Assembly: GCA_024655945.1 (NCBI GenBank)
Contig: JANLFK010000004.1
Coordinates: forward strand, 130,370-194,369
Source of the DNA: a candidate division KSB1 bacterium
GTDB lineage: Bacteria > Zhuqueibacterota > Zhuqueibacteria > JANLFK01 > Oleimicrobiaceae
Length of the DNA: 64,000 nucleotides
Direction of reading: 5' to 3'
Shown: piece after piece, positions 1-8,685 of the stretch
How positions within the stretch are numbered: the first letter of the stretch is position 1
Layout of the letters: every line of letters starts with the position of its first letter
Notes under the pieces: model-generated
Database searches by the model: none
What the model was told of the DNA's origin: nothing
Seen by the model: the letters and a program-made list of their open reading frames with translations, nothing else
Translations under genes and position numbers: made by a program

Positions 1-75
1 ACACGGTGCGCCCCTACACGGTGCGCCCCTACACCGTGCGCCCCTACACCGTGCGCCCCTACACCGTGCGCCCCT
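1..75. repeat. 15-bp tandem repeat, five copies
   Basis: Five consecutive 15-base units reading ACACSGTGCGCCCCT. Units 1-2 have G and units 3-5 have C at the fifth base. A degenerate partial unit may follow at 76-86. The array runs off the left edge, so the true copy number is unknown. It lies about 75 bases beyond the stop of the HEAT/WD40-like gene. Nothing else is recognisable in 76-150. Confidence 0.9.
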
Positions 76-150
76 ACGGGTGCGGTCGCGCCACGGGCCG
101 GTAGGAGCATGTGGTCGCCGGCGCAGCGCCGTGCTGGCCGGCCGCCAGCC

Positions 151-3100
151 TTAGAAGAGCGTCCGGTAGTAAGCAGGGCGAGGGTGCCCTGGGGAGAGAA
201 GCTCGTGATGGCTCAGCTCTTGCTGTACGTAGGAAGCCGCCCCCCAAATCTTGACCGTGTGCTTCTGGTCCGATTCCTGCGCACAGGTGATGATGCGCGG
301 GCCCATGGTCAGGCAGGAGGTGGTCGCCGTCCCGTGCCCACTGACCCAGGCGACCGCGGAAGAGCCCGGTCGCGGGTCCACCACACCCAAGGTCCCTTTC
401 TGGCCAACCGCGACTGCGCCGATGAAAAGGCGGCCGTCCGGGTAGGCAGTGAGGCAAGCGGACCTACCTTTGCCCACGCGATAAAGCTCCCCCTCACCAG
501 ACTCGTGGTCAAGAAGGGCGACGGCGATTTCCATCTCTTCCGTGGCCGGCTCGCAGAGAAGCGCCACGGCCACGCGACCGTCCGGGTAGGGTGCGATCTG
601 CTGGGGGATCCCTGGCAGGTTGCGCAGGGTGCGCAGCTCACCTCGCGCTAGGGTCCAGATGCGCATGCTACCATCATCGCTGGCTCCGTAAACTCGCCCG
701 CGGCGGTCGGCGGCCAGAGCGAGAAGGCGGGCGCCGCAGCCTGGCAGTTCCACGCTCAGCCCAGCATCCAGTTCCCACACCGTCAGGCGTCCGTCCCGGT
801 GGCCGGTTAGCATCCTGTGCGGCGGCAGGGCCACCACGTGACATGCAGGTGACTCGCAGCCTGGGAGCCGGCGGTGGGTGCCATTCTCGAAATTGCTGAG
901 GTGAACGTGCCCTTCCTGGTCCACGCTGCACAGGTGCGCACCGAGCACACTCAGGGCTTCGACCTTGCTTCGGTGAGCCCGGTGTGCGAAGAGACGGTCA
1001 TTAAATCCCACCATGATCCCCACCCGGCCGTCTTCGGCGCCAAAGGCCACCTGACCGTGAGTGTAGAAGGCGACCTTGGTGATTTCCAGCCCGCGGGTGT
1101 CGAGAGTTTCCAGCAAATGAGGTTCGCTCGCCAGGTCAGGGTTGGGGAGCCTGACAAAACTGCTCTCCTCCGGCAGGAAAGTTTCAGGGGGAGTGCCTTG
1201 CCATGGCCTCGGCACGATTTCCACGTGCTCCGTGCGCACGCTGGCATTGAACGTCTGGCGGCTCAGGGGGCTACGCCGTTCCAGGAAGGGGCCGATGCTG
1301 ATATGTTCCCCCCAGGCGCGAACCTTTCTGGCGGCGAACACTTGCTGTATCTCCGGCATGGTGAGCCGAGAGGGGATGGAGTTGTCCAAGTTGTAGATGA
1401 GCACCTCGCCTTCGCGATAGAGGCGCGTGCCCTCGATGGGGGGGTCCTCAACTAAGCTGAGGTGGGAGGAGACGCTCTCCAAATTCCCCTCGCGCTGCTC
1501 GAGATTGAGTCGCCGCGTCGAATAGGTGGTACGAAAGCTGACAATTACGTCGAGGAAGCCGCGCTCGTAGAACCTTTCGATGACGCGGTGGAAGTAGGCT
1601 TCGTCGCGCCAACCATCCAGGATGATCAGCTTCTTGCTGGCGTGTTGCGCCATGAATTCCTCAAAGTACCGCTCGGGGTCGTCCTCTTCCGGCGCGATGG
1701 AGTCGTCCTGGTAGTACTGCGGTTCGACGTGGGTACGGAGCCACTCCATGCCGAGGAGGCGGTTGAAAATTCTGTTTGCCGGTTTGTCCCGCATGAGGTA
1801 GAGGATATCGCTGGCGCGCAGGTGCGCAAAACCCTGCGCAATGGCCTGGCAGAAGTAGGTTTTTCCGGTGCCCGAGTCGCCTGTTACGGCCATGACCACG
1901 GGGTGCTTGACCTCCATGAGGTGGAAAAGGGTCTCGGAGAGCTCGTACAGCCCGGTGCTGCAAGGCTTGAGGGCCAGGATCGGCATTGCGGCGAAGTCGT
2001 GAAGATAGAGGGTGTGCAAGAAATCAGGAAGTTCCAGATTGCGCAGGGCAAAGGCCGCTTCTTCCACTGCGCGCGGCTCCCTGGAGGCAAGCAACCGCAG
2101 GAGGGCAATGACCACCTCGGCGTCGATGCCCCCTTGTTTTTCCTTTTGCGCTTTCCCGATCTGTCCCAATGACCAGGCAAGGGCTACGCGAAGGTCCCGG
2201 TCGGTGTGCTCGGCAAAGGAGCTGAGCAGAGGCAAGGCGGGGGAGGCTTCCGTCCCCAACTTGCCCAGTGCCCAGATCGCCTCGGTCTTTTCGCGGTGAA
2301 GGGGCTGCTCGTAACTTTGGCCTGTGCCTTCGTGCTGGACAGTGACGCACTCTGGGCCGCGCAGGATGTCCATGCAGATCTGGCAGGCTTGGGGGTCTCT
2401 AAGGTTGCCCAGGGCGAAGAGGGCGGCGCAGCGAAGGTTGGTGTAGCCGGCCGGCGTCCTCGCCAAAAGCCGGCGCAAGGCCCCTGCGCTGCGGCTATCG
2501 CAGAGCCGGCTGACAATGTTGACCGCCTCGAACTGCAGTCCGCTGGAGACGGGTACAGAAGCAAGCTCGAGGAGCCCCAGGCAGGGGCGCAGGAGGGCCT
2601 GTGGTGGTCCCAACCCCATGCCAATGGACGGGCCCAGCTGCTCGCCGAAAAACGTCCACGGCTCCTGTGGGCCCGGCGAAGAGAGGGGAGCTGATGCCAG
2701 CAGGTCGCCCAGCCGTTGCCGCAATTCCTCTTCGTGCACAAGGACACGCACGATCTCTGCAGTCAGCGGGAATTCCTCGCCGGCAAGGTGCTTGCTCGTG
2801 GTTACCAGCCACTCCTCCGCGCCGGCTTCCTCCCAGGCCCTCGCAAGGGTGTCCAGCGCCTGGCGGTGCCGCTCCCGGAAGGTTGCCGATGCTTCCTGCG
2901 CGCGCACATCCCATGGCGGCACGTAGCGGGTGACCAAGCGCTCAAGCACCGCCAGTTCCAAGAGGCGGACACACACATCGATGGTGGCTTGTACAGGCGA
3001 GAAGGGAACGCCCTCCCCGGCAAGGTGCTCGTGCAGGCGGCGGGTTCTGCTCCAGTGCTGGCGGTGTGCAGAGAAGAGGGCGAGGAGCTGGACAATCTGT

Positions 3101-3291
3101 TCCGACCCCTGCTCGTCGAGATGTGCCTGGTAGAGGCGATGCCAAAGCTCGTTGGCGATGCGTTCCTGCAAGGTGCGTGGCGGCCCTGTCCATTCACCTC
3201 GAGGGCTGCGATAGACGAGCTCCCAGGGCTCGTAGGTGGCCAGCACCTGCCTCAAGGACTTATGCAGGCCTGTTGTCTCAGGAAGCGGCAT
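151..3291 (-). CDS. HEAT-repeat / P-loop NTPase / WD40-like multidomain protein
   Basis: 1046 residues with no signal peptide. Residues about 240-430 are helical HEAT-like repeats (for example ALFALGNLRDP, AIWALGKLG, ALAWSLGQIG). A Walker A motif GDSGTGKT lies near residue 471, and a Walker B-like strand KLIILDG near 555. That region resembles uridine-kinase-like P-loop kinases more than classical AAA proteins. From about 730 to the end there are beta-propeller-like units (GAEDGRVGI, GHRDGRLTVWEL, GASDDGSMRIWTL) of WD40 type. The ATG is one base from the stop of the H-domain response regulator upstream, so the two are translationally coupled. The architecture suggests a signalling NTPase or scaffold at the end of the hydrogenase operon. 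Substrate and function are unknown. Confidence 0.8.
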   Translation of the reverse strand: MPLPETTGLHKSLRQVLATYEPWELVYRSPRGEWTGPPRTLQERIANELWHRLYQAHLDEQGSEQIVQLLALFSAHRQHWSRTRRLHEHLAGEGVPFSPVQATIDVCVRLLELAVLERLVTRYVPPWDVRAQEASATFRERHRQALDTLARAWEEAGAEEWLVTTSKHLAGEEFPLTAEIVRVLVHEEELRQRLGDLLASAPLSSPGPQEPWTFFGEQLGPSIGMGLGPPQALLRPCLGLLELASVPVSSGLQFEAVNIVSRLCDSRSAGALRRLLARTPAGYTNLRCAALFALGNLRDPQACQICMDILRGPECVTVQHEGTGQSYEQPLHREKTEAIWALGKLGTEASPALPLLSSFAEHTDRDLRVALAWSLGQIGKAQKEKQGGIDAEVVIALLRLLASREPRAVEEAAFALRNLELPDFLHTLYLHDFAAMPILALKPCSTGLYELSETLFHLMEVKHPVVMAVTGDSGTGKTYFCQAIAQGFAHLRASDILYLMRDKPANRIFNRLLGMEWLRTHVEPQYYQDDSIAPEEDDPERYFEEFMAQHASKKLIILDGWRDEAYFHRVIERFYERGFLDVIVSFRTTYSTRRLNLEQREGNLESVSSHLSLVEDPPIEGTRLYREGEVLIYNLDNSIPSRLTMPEIQQVFAARKVRAWGEHISIGPFLERRSPLSRQTFNASVRTEHVEIVPRPWQGTPPETFLPEESSFVRLPNPDLASEPHLLETLDTRGLEITKVAFYTHGQVAFGAEDGRVGIMVGFNDRLFAHRAHRSKVEALSVLGAHLCSVDQEGHVHLSNFENGTHRRLPGCESPACHVVALPPHRMLTGHRDGRLTVWELDAGLSVELPGCGARLLALAADRRGRVYGASDDGSMRIWTLARGELRTLRNLPGIPQQIAPYPDGRVAVALLCEPATEEMEIAVALLDHESGEGELYRVGKGRSACLTAYPDGRLFIGAVAVGQKGTLGVVDPRPGSSAVAWVSGHGTATTSCLTMGPRIITCAQESDQKHTVKIWGAASYVQQELSHHELLSPGHPRPAYYRTLF

Positions 3292-3292
3292 G

Positions 3293-4069
3293 TCAGGAGC
3301 GAACCAGGTTCCTGAGGTCGTCCTCTAAACGGCTTGGTTGCAGGAGGGCCAACCAGCCTTCGCCGTAAGGGGCGCGGGCGGTTATTTGGGGGTCTTCCTT
3401 CACCTTCTCGTTCACCCCAACCACCGTGCCGCTCACCGGCGTCCACAGCCTGTAGACGTTGCGGTCATAGCCGGACACACGGGCGATCACCTCGCCCTGG
3501 TTGACAACGCTGTTGACTTCCGGGAGCTGCACCGAGACCAGCCGCCTGATGCTCATCTGGAAGATGTGGTGCATCCCCACCTGCACGGTGCCATCCGGCA
3601 TGAGCCGCGCCCAGGAGTGCTCAGGGATGGCATACAGGCCTGGCGGCATGACCACCAACTTCTCCTCTGGAGGGGCCTCGCGGGCGGGACGCAGTACCCT
3701 CATGCGCTCCTCGGCGCGCGCCACCAGGCTGCGGAGCTCCGAGGGGGTAAAAGGCTTGGGGATGTAGTCGAAGGCCCCCAACTTGATTGCCTGTACCGCG
3801 CTCTTGATAGAGGGATAGCCGGTGACCATGATTACCGCCACGTCTGGCCGCCTCTCTTTGAGGGCCTTGAGCAAGTCCATGCCACTGAGTCCGGGCATCA
3901 TCAGGTCTGCGACGATAACGTCGTAAGGGGCGGCCAGGTCTTTGCTCAAAGCTTCCTCGCCGCTCAAGGCGGTGTCCACCTCGCGATTTTGGTCGGCGAT
4001 GGCCGCGGCCATGCTCTTGCAGACCGGCACCTCGTCGTCGACCACCAATACTCTGGAGCGAGCGCTCAT
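3293..4069 (-). CDS. Response regulator receiver fused to a glycine-cleavage-H-like domain
   Basis: 258 residues. Residues 1-125 are a receiver with acidic pair DDE, phospho-acceptor Asp55 (VADLMMPG) and the IPKPF lysine. Residues 140-258 align with the lipoyl-carrier H protein: PEHSWARL, QLPEVNSVV, TPVSGTVVGVNEKV and PYGEGWLALL are all recognisable. The lysine that carries lipoate in true H proteins is Arg203 here, so lipoylation is not expected at that position. The start was chosen because AGGAGG precedes this ATG, which overlaps the stop of the sensor kinase by four bases (ATGA). It is probably the phosphotransfer partner of that kinase. There is no DNA-binding domain, so the output is likely protein-protein or ligand binding. 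Confidence 0.9.
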   Translation of the reverse strand: MSARSRVLVVDDEVPVCKSMAAAIADQNREVDTALSGEEALSKDLAAPYDVIVADLMMPGLSGMDLLKALKERRPDVAVIMVTGYPSIKSAVQAIKLGAFDYIPKPFTPSELRSLVARAEERMRVLRPAREAPPEEKLVVMPPGLYAIPEHSWARLMPDGTVQVGMHHIFQMSIRRLVSVQLPEVNSVVNQGEVIARVSGYDRNVYRLWTPVSGTVVGVNEKVKEDPQITARAPYGEGWLALLQPSRLEDDLRNLVRS

Positions 4070-6054
4070 GATCGTCCTCCTTGCTGAGCTGCATCCGACA
4101 CTTGTACGGGTAGACGCACGGTCACCATGGTACCATTCTCCATTTCGCTTTCCACGGTGATTGTCCCGCCGTGCGCCTGCACAATGCCGTAACTGACCGA
4201 CAGCCCGAGTCCTGTACCCTTGCCCTGTTTGGTGGTGAAGAAGGGGTCGAAAATCCTGCCCAAGATGTGGCGCGGGATGCCGCACCCTGTATCGGCGAAG
4301 ATGACCTCCACGGCATCTTGCCCGTGAAGGCGAGAGATGACAGTGAGCGTGCCCCCGTCCGGCATGGCCTCGATGGCATTGATGACGAGATTGGTGAATA
4401 CCTGGGTCATTTTCTGCCGGTCAAGCAGCAACCGCGGCAGGTCATGGGCAAGAGAAGTGCGTACCTTGATCTTTGCCATGAGAATCTGGCTCTCGCAGAG
4501 TTGCAAGGTGCGGTTGACTATTTCGTTGACGTCCGTGGGCTCGCGCTGCGGGGGCTGCTGGCGAGAAAACTCCAAGAGGCCACGCACGATGGCGCTGCAG
4601 CGAGCGGTCTCATCGATGATGAGCTTCAGCGCCTCGCTGACCCGTTGGTCGCCAGCAAACTGTTCTGCCAAGAGGTGGCTGTTGAGCATGATCGAGGTGA
4701 GCGGGTTATTGATCTCGTGCGCGACGCCTGCAGCGAGTTTCCCCAGGGAGCTGAGCTTTTCCGACTGCACGAGCTGCTCTTGTGCCTGTTGCAGCTCCTT
4801 GGTGCGCTCCGCCACCTTGCGTTCGAGGTCTTCGGTGAGGGCCCGATAGCTTTGGGTCAGCTGTTCCAGCTGGGCAATCATCTGGTTGAAGGAATGGGCG
4901 AGGCGGCCCAATTCGTCCTTCGTGGAGACCGACACGCGCTGCGACAGGTCACCCTGCCCGACCTTTTGCATCGCGGCAAGAAGCTTGTCGATGGGCTTGA
5001 TGGCGGAGGTGGTGGAAAAGTAGGTGACGGCGGCAAGGAGGAGGATGCTGGCCAAAGCGGCGCCCAGGAAGCTGGCCATCACCTTGCGGCGCAGGTCGCG
5101 ATAGGGAGCCTCCAGCATGCCCACGTAAAGCATGCCGATGATGTCCCCCTTGAGATTGCGAATAGGCTCGTAGGCGGTGATGTACCAGTCGTGCACGACG
5201 AAGGCGCGGCTGGTCCAGGCAAGGCCCTTGCCCACCACGTGCTCGTACACCTCCTCGGACACACGCGTGCCTATGGCTCGGCCGCCGTCAGGAAAGGTCA
5301 CATTGGTGGCGATGCGCAGGTCATCTTGAAAGATGGTGGCGGTGCCGACGTCCTTGCCCTTGTAGCGCTCCCCTTGATAGACCGTGTTCTTGATGCGGTC
5401 GACAATCTCGAAGTTGCGGTTTAGCAACACGCCGCCGTAGAGCACGCCCAGAAGTGTGCCGTCCTCGCGGAGCACTGGCGCGGCGGCCTTGATCATCATG
5501 CCGGAAGTTTCCTCGTTCTCTGTCCGGACGCGGGCGCGCGGCGTGGGCAAGAGCTGCATCTTGGCTTGCTCGGCCAGCTCTGGGCTCTCCAGGAGCAACT
5601 GGGCACGTGATACCACCTCCGTTGCCCAGCAGTGCCGCTGGGAGGCGAGCACGGCCGCCACAAGGGGGTCATCTGCTTGCGAGTCCCCGGCGCAGACAGG
5701 GTTTGCCGCCCTGAACAGGACTCTGCCATGCGCGTCAGTGACAGTGAGGATATCCAGGCACTCGTGGTTGCGGGTGCGGATGATCTCTTCTTGCAGGCGG
5801 CGCACGTCCCCAGCGCGCAGCGCCTCCTGGAGGAAAAAGCGCGACGCAGTCAGGCGCACCACGTCGGTGATGTCGCCCGCGTTTTCCTCGTACAGCGCGC
5901 GCGCCGCATTGAGATCGCTGCGCACCTTCTCCTGGGCCTGCCTCACCAGCCGGTCGCCGATCAGGCGAAGGCCGAGCCAGGTCACCACGATGCCCGAGGC
6001 CACGACAACCGCGACCGACGAGGCAAGGAGCTTTGTGCGTAGCGAGAGCCTCAT
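4066..6054 (-). CDS. Membrane sensor histidine kinase (Cache-HAMP-HisKA-HATPase)
   Basis: 662 residues. An N-terminal transmembrane helix (about residues 10-30) is followed by a large periplasmic Cache-like sensor region containing MIKAAAPVL, GVLYGGVLLNR and WYITAYEPIRN. A second membrane segment (about 320-345), a HAMP domain, a coiled coil and the H-box AAGVAHEINNPLTS follow. The catalytic domain has N (NLVINAIEAMP), G1 (DTGCGIP), F and G2 (GTGLGLS) boxes. The start is supported by AGGGGG six bases upstream; an in-frame ATG 54 bases further up has no better signal. The gene overlaps the receiver/H-like gene by four bases. It is clearly homologous over its full length to the kinase at 15194-17155. 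The ligand is unknown. Confidence 0.93.
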   Translation of the reverse strand: MRLSLRTKLLASSVAVVVASGIVVTWLGLRLIGDRLVRQAQEKVRSDLNAARALYEENAGDITDVVRLTASRFFLQEALRAGDVRRLQEEIIRTRNHECLDILTVTDAHGRVLFRAANPVCAGDSQADDPLVAAVLASQRHCWATEVVSRAQLLLESPELAEQAKMQLLPTPRARVRTENEETSGMMIKAAAPVLREDGTLLGVLYGGVLLNRNFEIVDRIKNTVYQGERYKGKDVGTATIFQDDLRIATNVTFPDGGRAIGTRVSEEVYEHVVGKGLAWTSRAFVVHDWYITAYEPIRNLKGDIIGMLYVGMLEAPYRDLRRKVMASFLGAALASILLLAAVTYFSTTSAIKPIDKLLAAMQKVGQGDLSQRVSVSTKDELGRLAHSFNQMIAQLEQLTQSYRALTEDLERKVAERTKELQQAQEQLVQSEKLSSLGKLAAGVAHEINNPLTSIMLNSHLLAEQFAGDQRVSEALKLIIDETARCSAIVRGLLEFSRQQPPQREPTDVNEIVNRTLQLCESQILMAKIKVRTSLAHDLPRLLLDRQKMTQVFTNLVINAIEAMPDGGTLTVISRLHGQDAVEVIFADTGCGIPRHILGRIFDPFFTTKQGKGTGLGLSVSYGIVQAHGGTITVESEMENGTMVTVRLPVQVSDAAQQGGRS

Positions 6055-6145
6055 GTGGCCCCCTGTAACCTTTTCGCCCGCGCCTCCGCACGTGGCCCGC
6101 GCGGGCACGGTTTGGCGATGGTTGCGCTCGCCTCTGCCTTTTGGC

Positions 6146-6610
6146 TCACAGTTCGGCGCGTACCGCCTCGATTAGCCGGGGCAGAGCCGCGCGCACCTCT
6201 GGTGACATCTCCATCCCGCCAGATACGGTCGCCGGTTCCACCCCCAGCAGGATGACCTCAGCTTTGGCTAGAGCCGGCTCGGCAAGCCGCAGCAACCGGA
6301 GCGAGGAGAGCAAGCTGACCTGGTGGGCAAAACGTAGCCCGGCACCTGCCCGCTCCAGCTCCTCGTAGGTGAGGCGATGGATTGTCCCGGGCTTGCTGCC
6401 GGCACGCACCGCGTCGACGATGACCACCTTGCGTGCACCGCGGAGATGTGTGGCGGCTGCCATGAAGTTGGTGCCGCATTCCATGACCCGGACGTGCTCA
6501 GGCAGGCGCGCCGCCTGCAGCAGATTTGCCGCGTGCACCCCGACGCCCTCGTCGGCCAGGAGCACATTGCCGACGCCGACCACCAGGGTATGTGCCGGAC
6601 GATCACCCAT
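6146..6610 (-). CDS. NiFe hydrogenase maturation endopeptidase (HyaD/HycI family)
   Basis: 154 residues. The N-terminus has the family signature GVGNVLLADEGVGV, whose Glu is a nickel ligand in characterised members. The other expected ligands are visible as Asp in VDAVRAG and His in FAHQVSL. Such proteases clip the C-terminal tail from the hydrogenase large subunit once nickel is inserted. The ATG overlaps the end of the large-subunit gene by eight bases (ATGGGTGA), so enzyme and substrate are translationally coupled. The hypABCDEF accessory genes are not in this window. Ninety-one bases separate this gene from the downstream kinase. Confidence 0.93.
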   Translation of the reverse strand: MGDRPAHTLVVGVGNVLLADEGVGVHAANLLQAARLPEHVRVMECGTNFMAAATHLRGARKVVIVDAVRAGSKPGTIHRLTYEELERAGAGLRFAHQVSLLSSLRLLRLAEPALAKAEVILLGVEPATVSGGMEMSPEVRAALPRLIEAVRAEL

Positions 6611-7895
6611 TGCCCAGGTCCACCAGGTGCACCGAGCAGGACAGGCAGGGGTCATAGGCCCTGGCGACCATTTCCAGCTTGTGCGCCAACACCTCCTTCG
6701 GCTCGCTGGCCAATCGTTCCACCGCCACGCGCATGTCTTTCTCGATGTTGGCGGCGTTTTGCGACGTCGGCGCGATGACGTCTGCAGACGTCAAGCGTCC
6801 CTTGTCGTCGAAGGAGTAGCTGTGGTAAAGAATGCCGCGGGGCGCCTCGGCCGCGCCTGTGCCCTGGCCTGCTCTGAGCTCCACCGCTGCAGGCTTCTCC
6901 TGCTTGATGCCGGCCTGTAGCAGCTCATCAATCAGCGCGATGGAATGCTCCAGTGAATAGACCAGTTCCACCACTTGCGCCGTATTGTTGTGGAAGATGT
7001 TCTCGGTGAAGGTATTCAGCCCGAGACGTTCGGCCGCTTCCTTTGCCTTCCCGGTGAGGGCCTTGCCGTTGATCATCAATCTGGCCAAGGCACCCACCAT
7101 GAACGGCTGCCCTTTGTACATGCTGTGCTTGGAGTGCGAGTGTTTGACCACGAACTCGTTGCACACCTTGCGGTAGTCATGGGTCGGGAAGACCTCTCCG
7201 GTGGAGAGGCAGATCTGTTCGCCCACGAGCGAGAAAGAGCCGTCCGCGGGACGGAGGGCAGCGTAGACCGTGGGCGACTCGGTGAAGCGCGGCGTCTCCA
7301 GAGTGGCCATAAAGTCGACAGCTTTCTGGGCCAGGTCCATGCCCGCCACCAGCTGGGCACGCAGCTCCCGCAGCTCGGCCGCGCTGGGGACTTTGCCGAA
7401 TCCCCCGACCACGGTGTTCACCGGGTGCACGGCGCGACCGCCGACCACTTCCTGCACCGTGTTGCCAATTTTCTTCAGCTCCAGACCCAACTTGACTTTG
7501 TCCGGGTGGTCGGCGGCCATGGCGATGGCGCCGCTGTAGCCCAGGTAGTCAGGGAGCGCCAAGCAAAAGACGTGGAGCGCGTGGCTCTCGATGTTGCCGC
7601 CTTGCAAGAAGAGGTCGCGGAGCAGGGTGGTCTGCCGGCTGACCTTTACGCCAAAGGCGTCCTCCACAGCCAATTGCGAAGTGATGGTGTGCACGCCCGA
7701 GCAGATGGAGCAGATGCGGGAGACAATTGCCGGCACCTCACTGTAGATGCGCCCCTTGAGCAACGCTTCGAAAAACCGTGTGCCCTCCAGGATGTCCATA
7801 TGCACCCTGGTGGCTTTGCCGTTCTTGATCTCAACGATAATGCCGCCATGTCCTTCAATTCGACACAGATGATCGATGACGATAGACGTGCTCAT
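6603..7895 (-). CDS. hydA: NiFe (sulf)hydrogenase alpha subunit, catalytic large subunit
   Basis: 430 residues. It carries both nickel-binding motifs: RICSICSGVH (Cys62, Cys65) near the N-terminus and DPCLSCSVH (Cys417, Cys420, His423) at the C-terminus. N-terminal RIEGHGG is also typical. Subunit composition and gene order (beta, gamma, delta, alpha) match the cytoplasmic NAD(P)-linked group 3b sulfhydrogenases such as Pyrococcus hydBGDA. They oxidise H2 or reduce protons with NAD(P)(H), and some reduce sulfur. Only seven residues (LVDLGNG) follow the His after which the maturation protease would cut, a very short tail. The start ATG overlaps the delta-subunit stop by four bases, with GAGAGG upstream. 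Confidence 0.95.
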   Translation of the reverse strand: MSTSIVIDHLCRIEGHGGIIVEIKNGKATRVHMDILEGTRFFEALLKGRIYSEVPAIVSRICSICSGVHTITSQLAVEDAFGVKVSRQTTLLRDLFLQGGNIESHALHVFCLALPDYLGYSGAIAMAADHPDKVKLGLELKKIGNTVQEVVGGRAVHPVNTVVGGFGKVPSAAELRELRAQLVAGMDLAQKAVDFMATLETPRFTESPTVYAALRPADGSFSLVGEQICLSTGEVFPTHDYRKVCNEFVVKHSHSKHSMYKGQPFMVGALARLMINGKALTGKAKEAAERLGLNTFTENIFHNNTAQVVELVYSLEHSIALIDELLQAGIKQEKPAAVELRAGQGTGAAEAPRGILYHSYSFDDKGRLTSADVIAPTSQNAANIEKDMRVAVERLASEPKEVLAHKLEMVARAYDPCLSCSVHLVDLGNG

Positions 7896-8671
7896 TCGTT
7901 CTTTCCTCTCACAAGTTCCGCTTGCAGCGCCTGCGCGGGAGCGGCAAAGGTGCGCAGCGCATTGTGAACATCCACCAGGGTGAATCCTTTCTCCTGCAGA
8001 ATCTTCACCTCAGAGGCGACGTTGGCCTCGTCCACCGGGCCGCGGCAGCCGCAACAGGCCACCCCGTAGCCGGGACAGCGGGCGTTGCACCCGGCCTGGG
8101 TCAGCGGCCCCAGACAGAGCTGGCCGCGCGTGACCAGGAGGCATTCATTCTCGCGCATCTTGCACTCGGTGCAGACGGCGTAGTTGGGCAGGAGGGGCAG
8201 ATCGCCGTGCAGCAGCATGGGGATGGCGCGGAGAAAATCCTCCTTCTCCATCGGGCAGCCGGAGATGGCATAGTCCACTTTGACAAAAGTGCGCAAGGGT
8301 TGCGGCGGGATGGTCTCGAAGCAGTCGCCGTTGCCACCGTAGACTGCCTTGCACAGTTCCTCGCGCGCGAGCTCGTTGTGCATTGCCGGAATGCCGCCGC
8401 AGGTGGCGCAGGTGCCAATGGCCACGAGCAGCTTGGCGCGCTTGCGGATCTTCTTCAGCAGCTCCACCTCCTCGGGCTTGACCACCGAGCCTTCCACAAA
8501 GGCGATGTCCAACGGCCCTTCCTCGTCGTTGTCGGAGGTGGCAGTGTGAAACGCGCGTATGTCCACGGCGCCGGCGATGTCCAGCAGTTCATCCTCGCAG
8601 TTGAGGATGACAATCTGCTCGCCACTGCAGCCGGTCAGTCCGAAGATGCCAATCTTGGGTTTCACTATCAT
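7892..8671 (-). CDS. hydD: NiFe (sulf)hydrogenase delta subunit, FeS small subunit
   Basis: 259 residues. This is the electron-transfer small subunit carrying the proximal FeS cluster. Visible ligand segments are GCSGEQ (residues 14-19), GTCATCGG, GCPMEKEDF and a Cys-rich C-terminus (CTECKMRENEC, CLGP, GCNARCPGYG, CCGCRGP). In many relatives the first motif is CxGC; here the second Cys is Glu18. I recall an acidic residue at this place in some group 3 proteins but cannot verify it. No Tat signal is present, consistent with a cytoplasmic enzyme. The start follows GAGGAGG by nine bases and lies 14 bases after the gamma-subunit stop. Confidence 0.92.
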   Translation of the reverse strand: MIVKPKIGIFGLTGCSGEQIVILNCEDELLDIAGAVDIRAFHTATSDNDEEGPLDIAFVEGSVVKPEEVELLKKIRKRAKLLVAIGTCATCGGIPAMHNELAREELCKAVYGGNGDCFETIPPQPLRTFVKVDYAISGCPMEKEDFLRAIPMLLHGDLPLLPNYAVCTECKMRENECLLVTRGQLCLGPLTQAGCNARCPGYGVACCGCRGPVDEANVASEVKILQEKGFTLVDVHNALRTFAAPAQALQAELVRGKNE

Positions 8672-8685
8672 CGTCCGTTTCCTCC

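Noticed and set aside
4171-5424. A 417-residue plus-strand open frame opposite the first Cache kinase
   Set aside because: Antisense to a gene with all kinase boxes; no family resemblance and no start signal.
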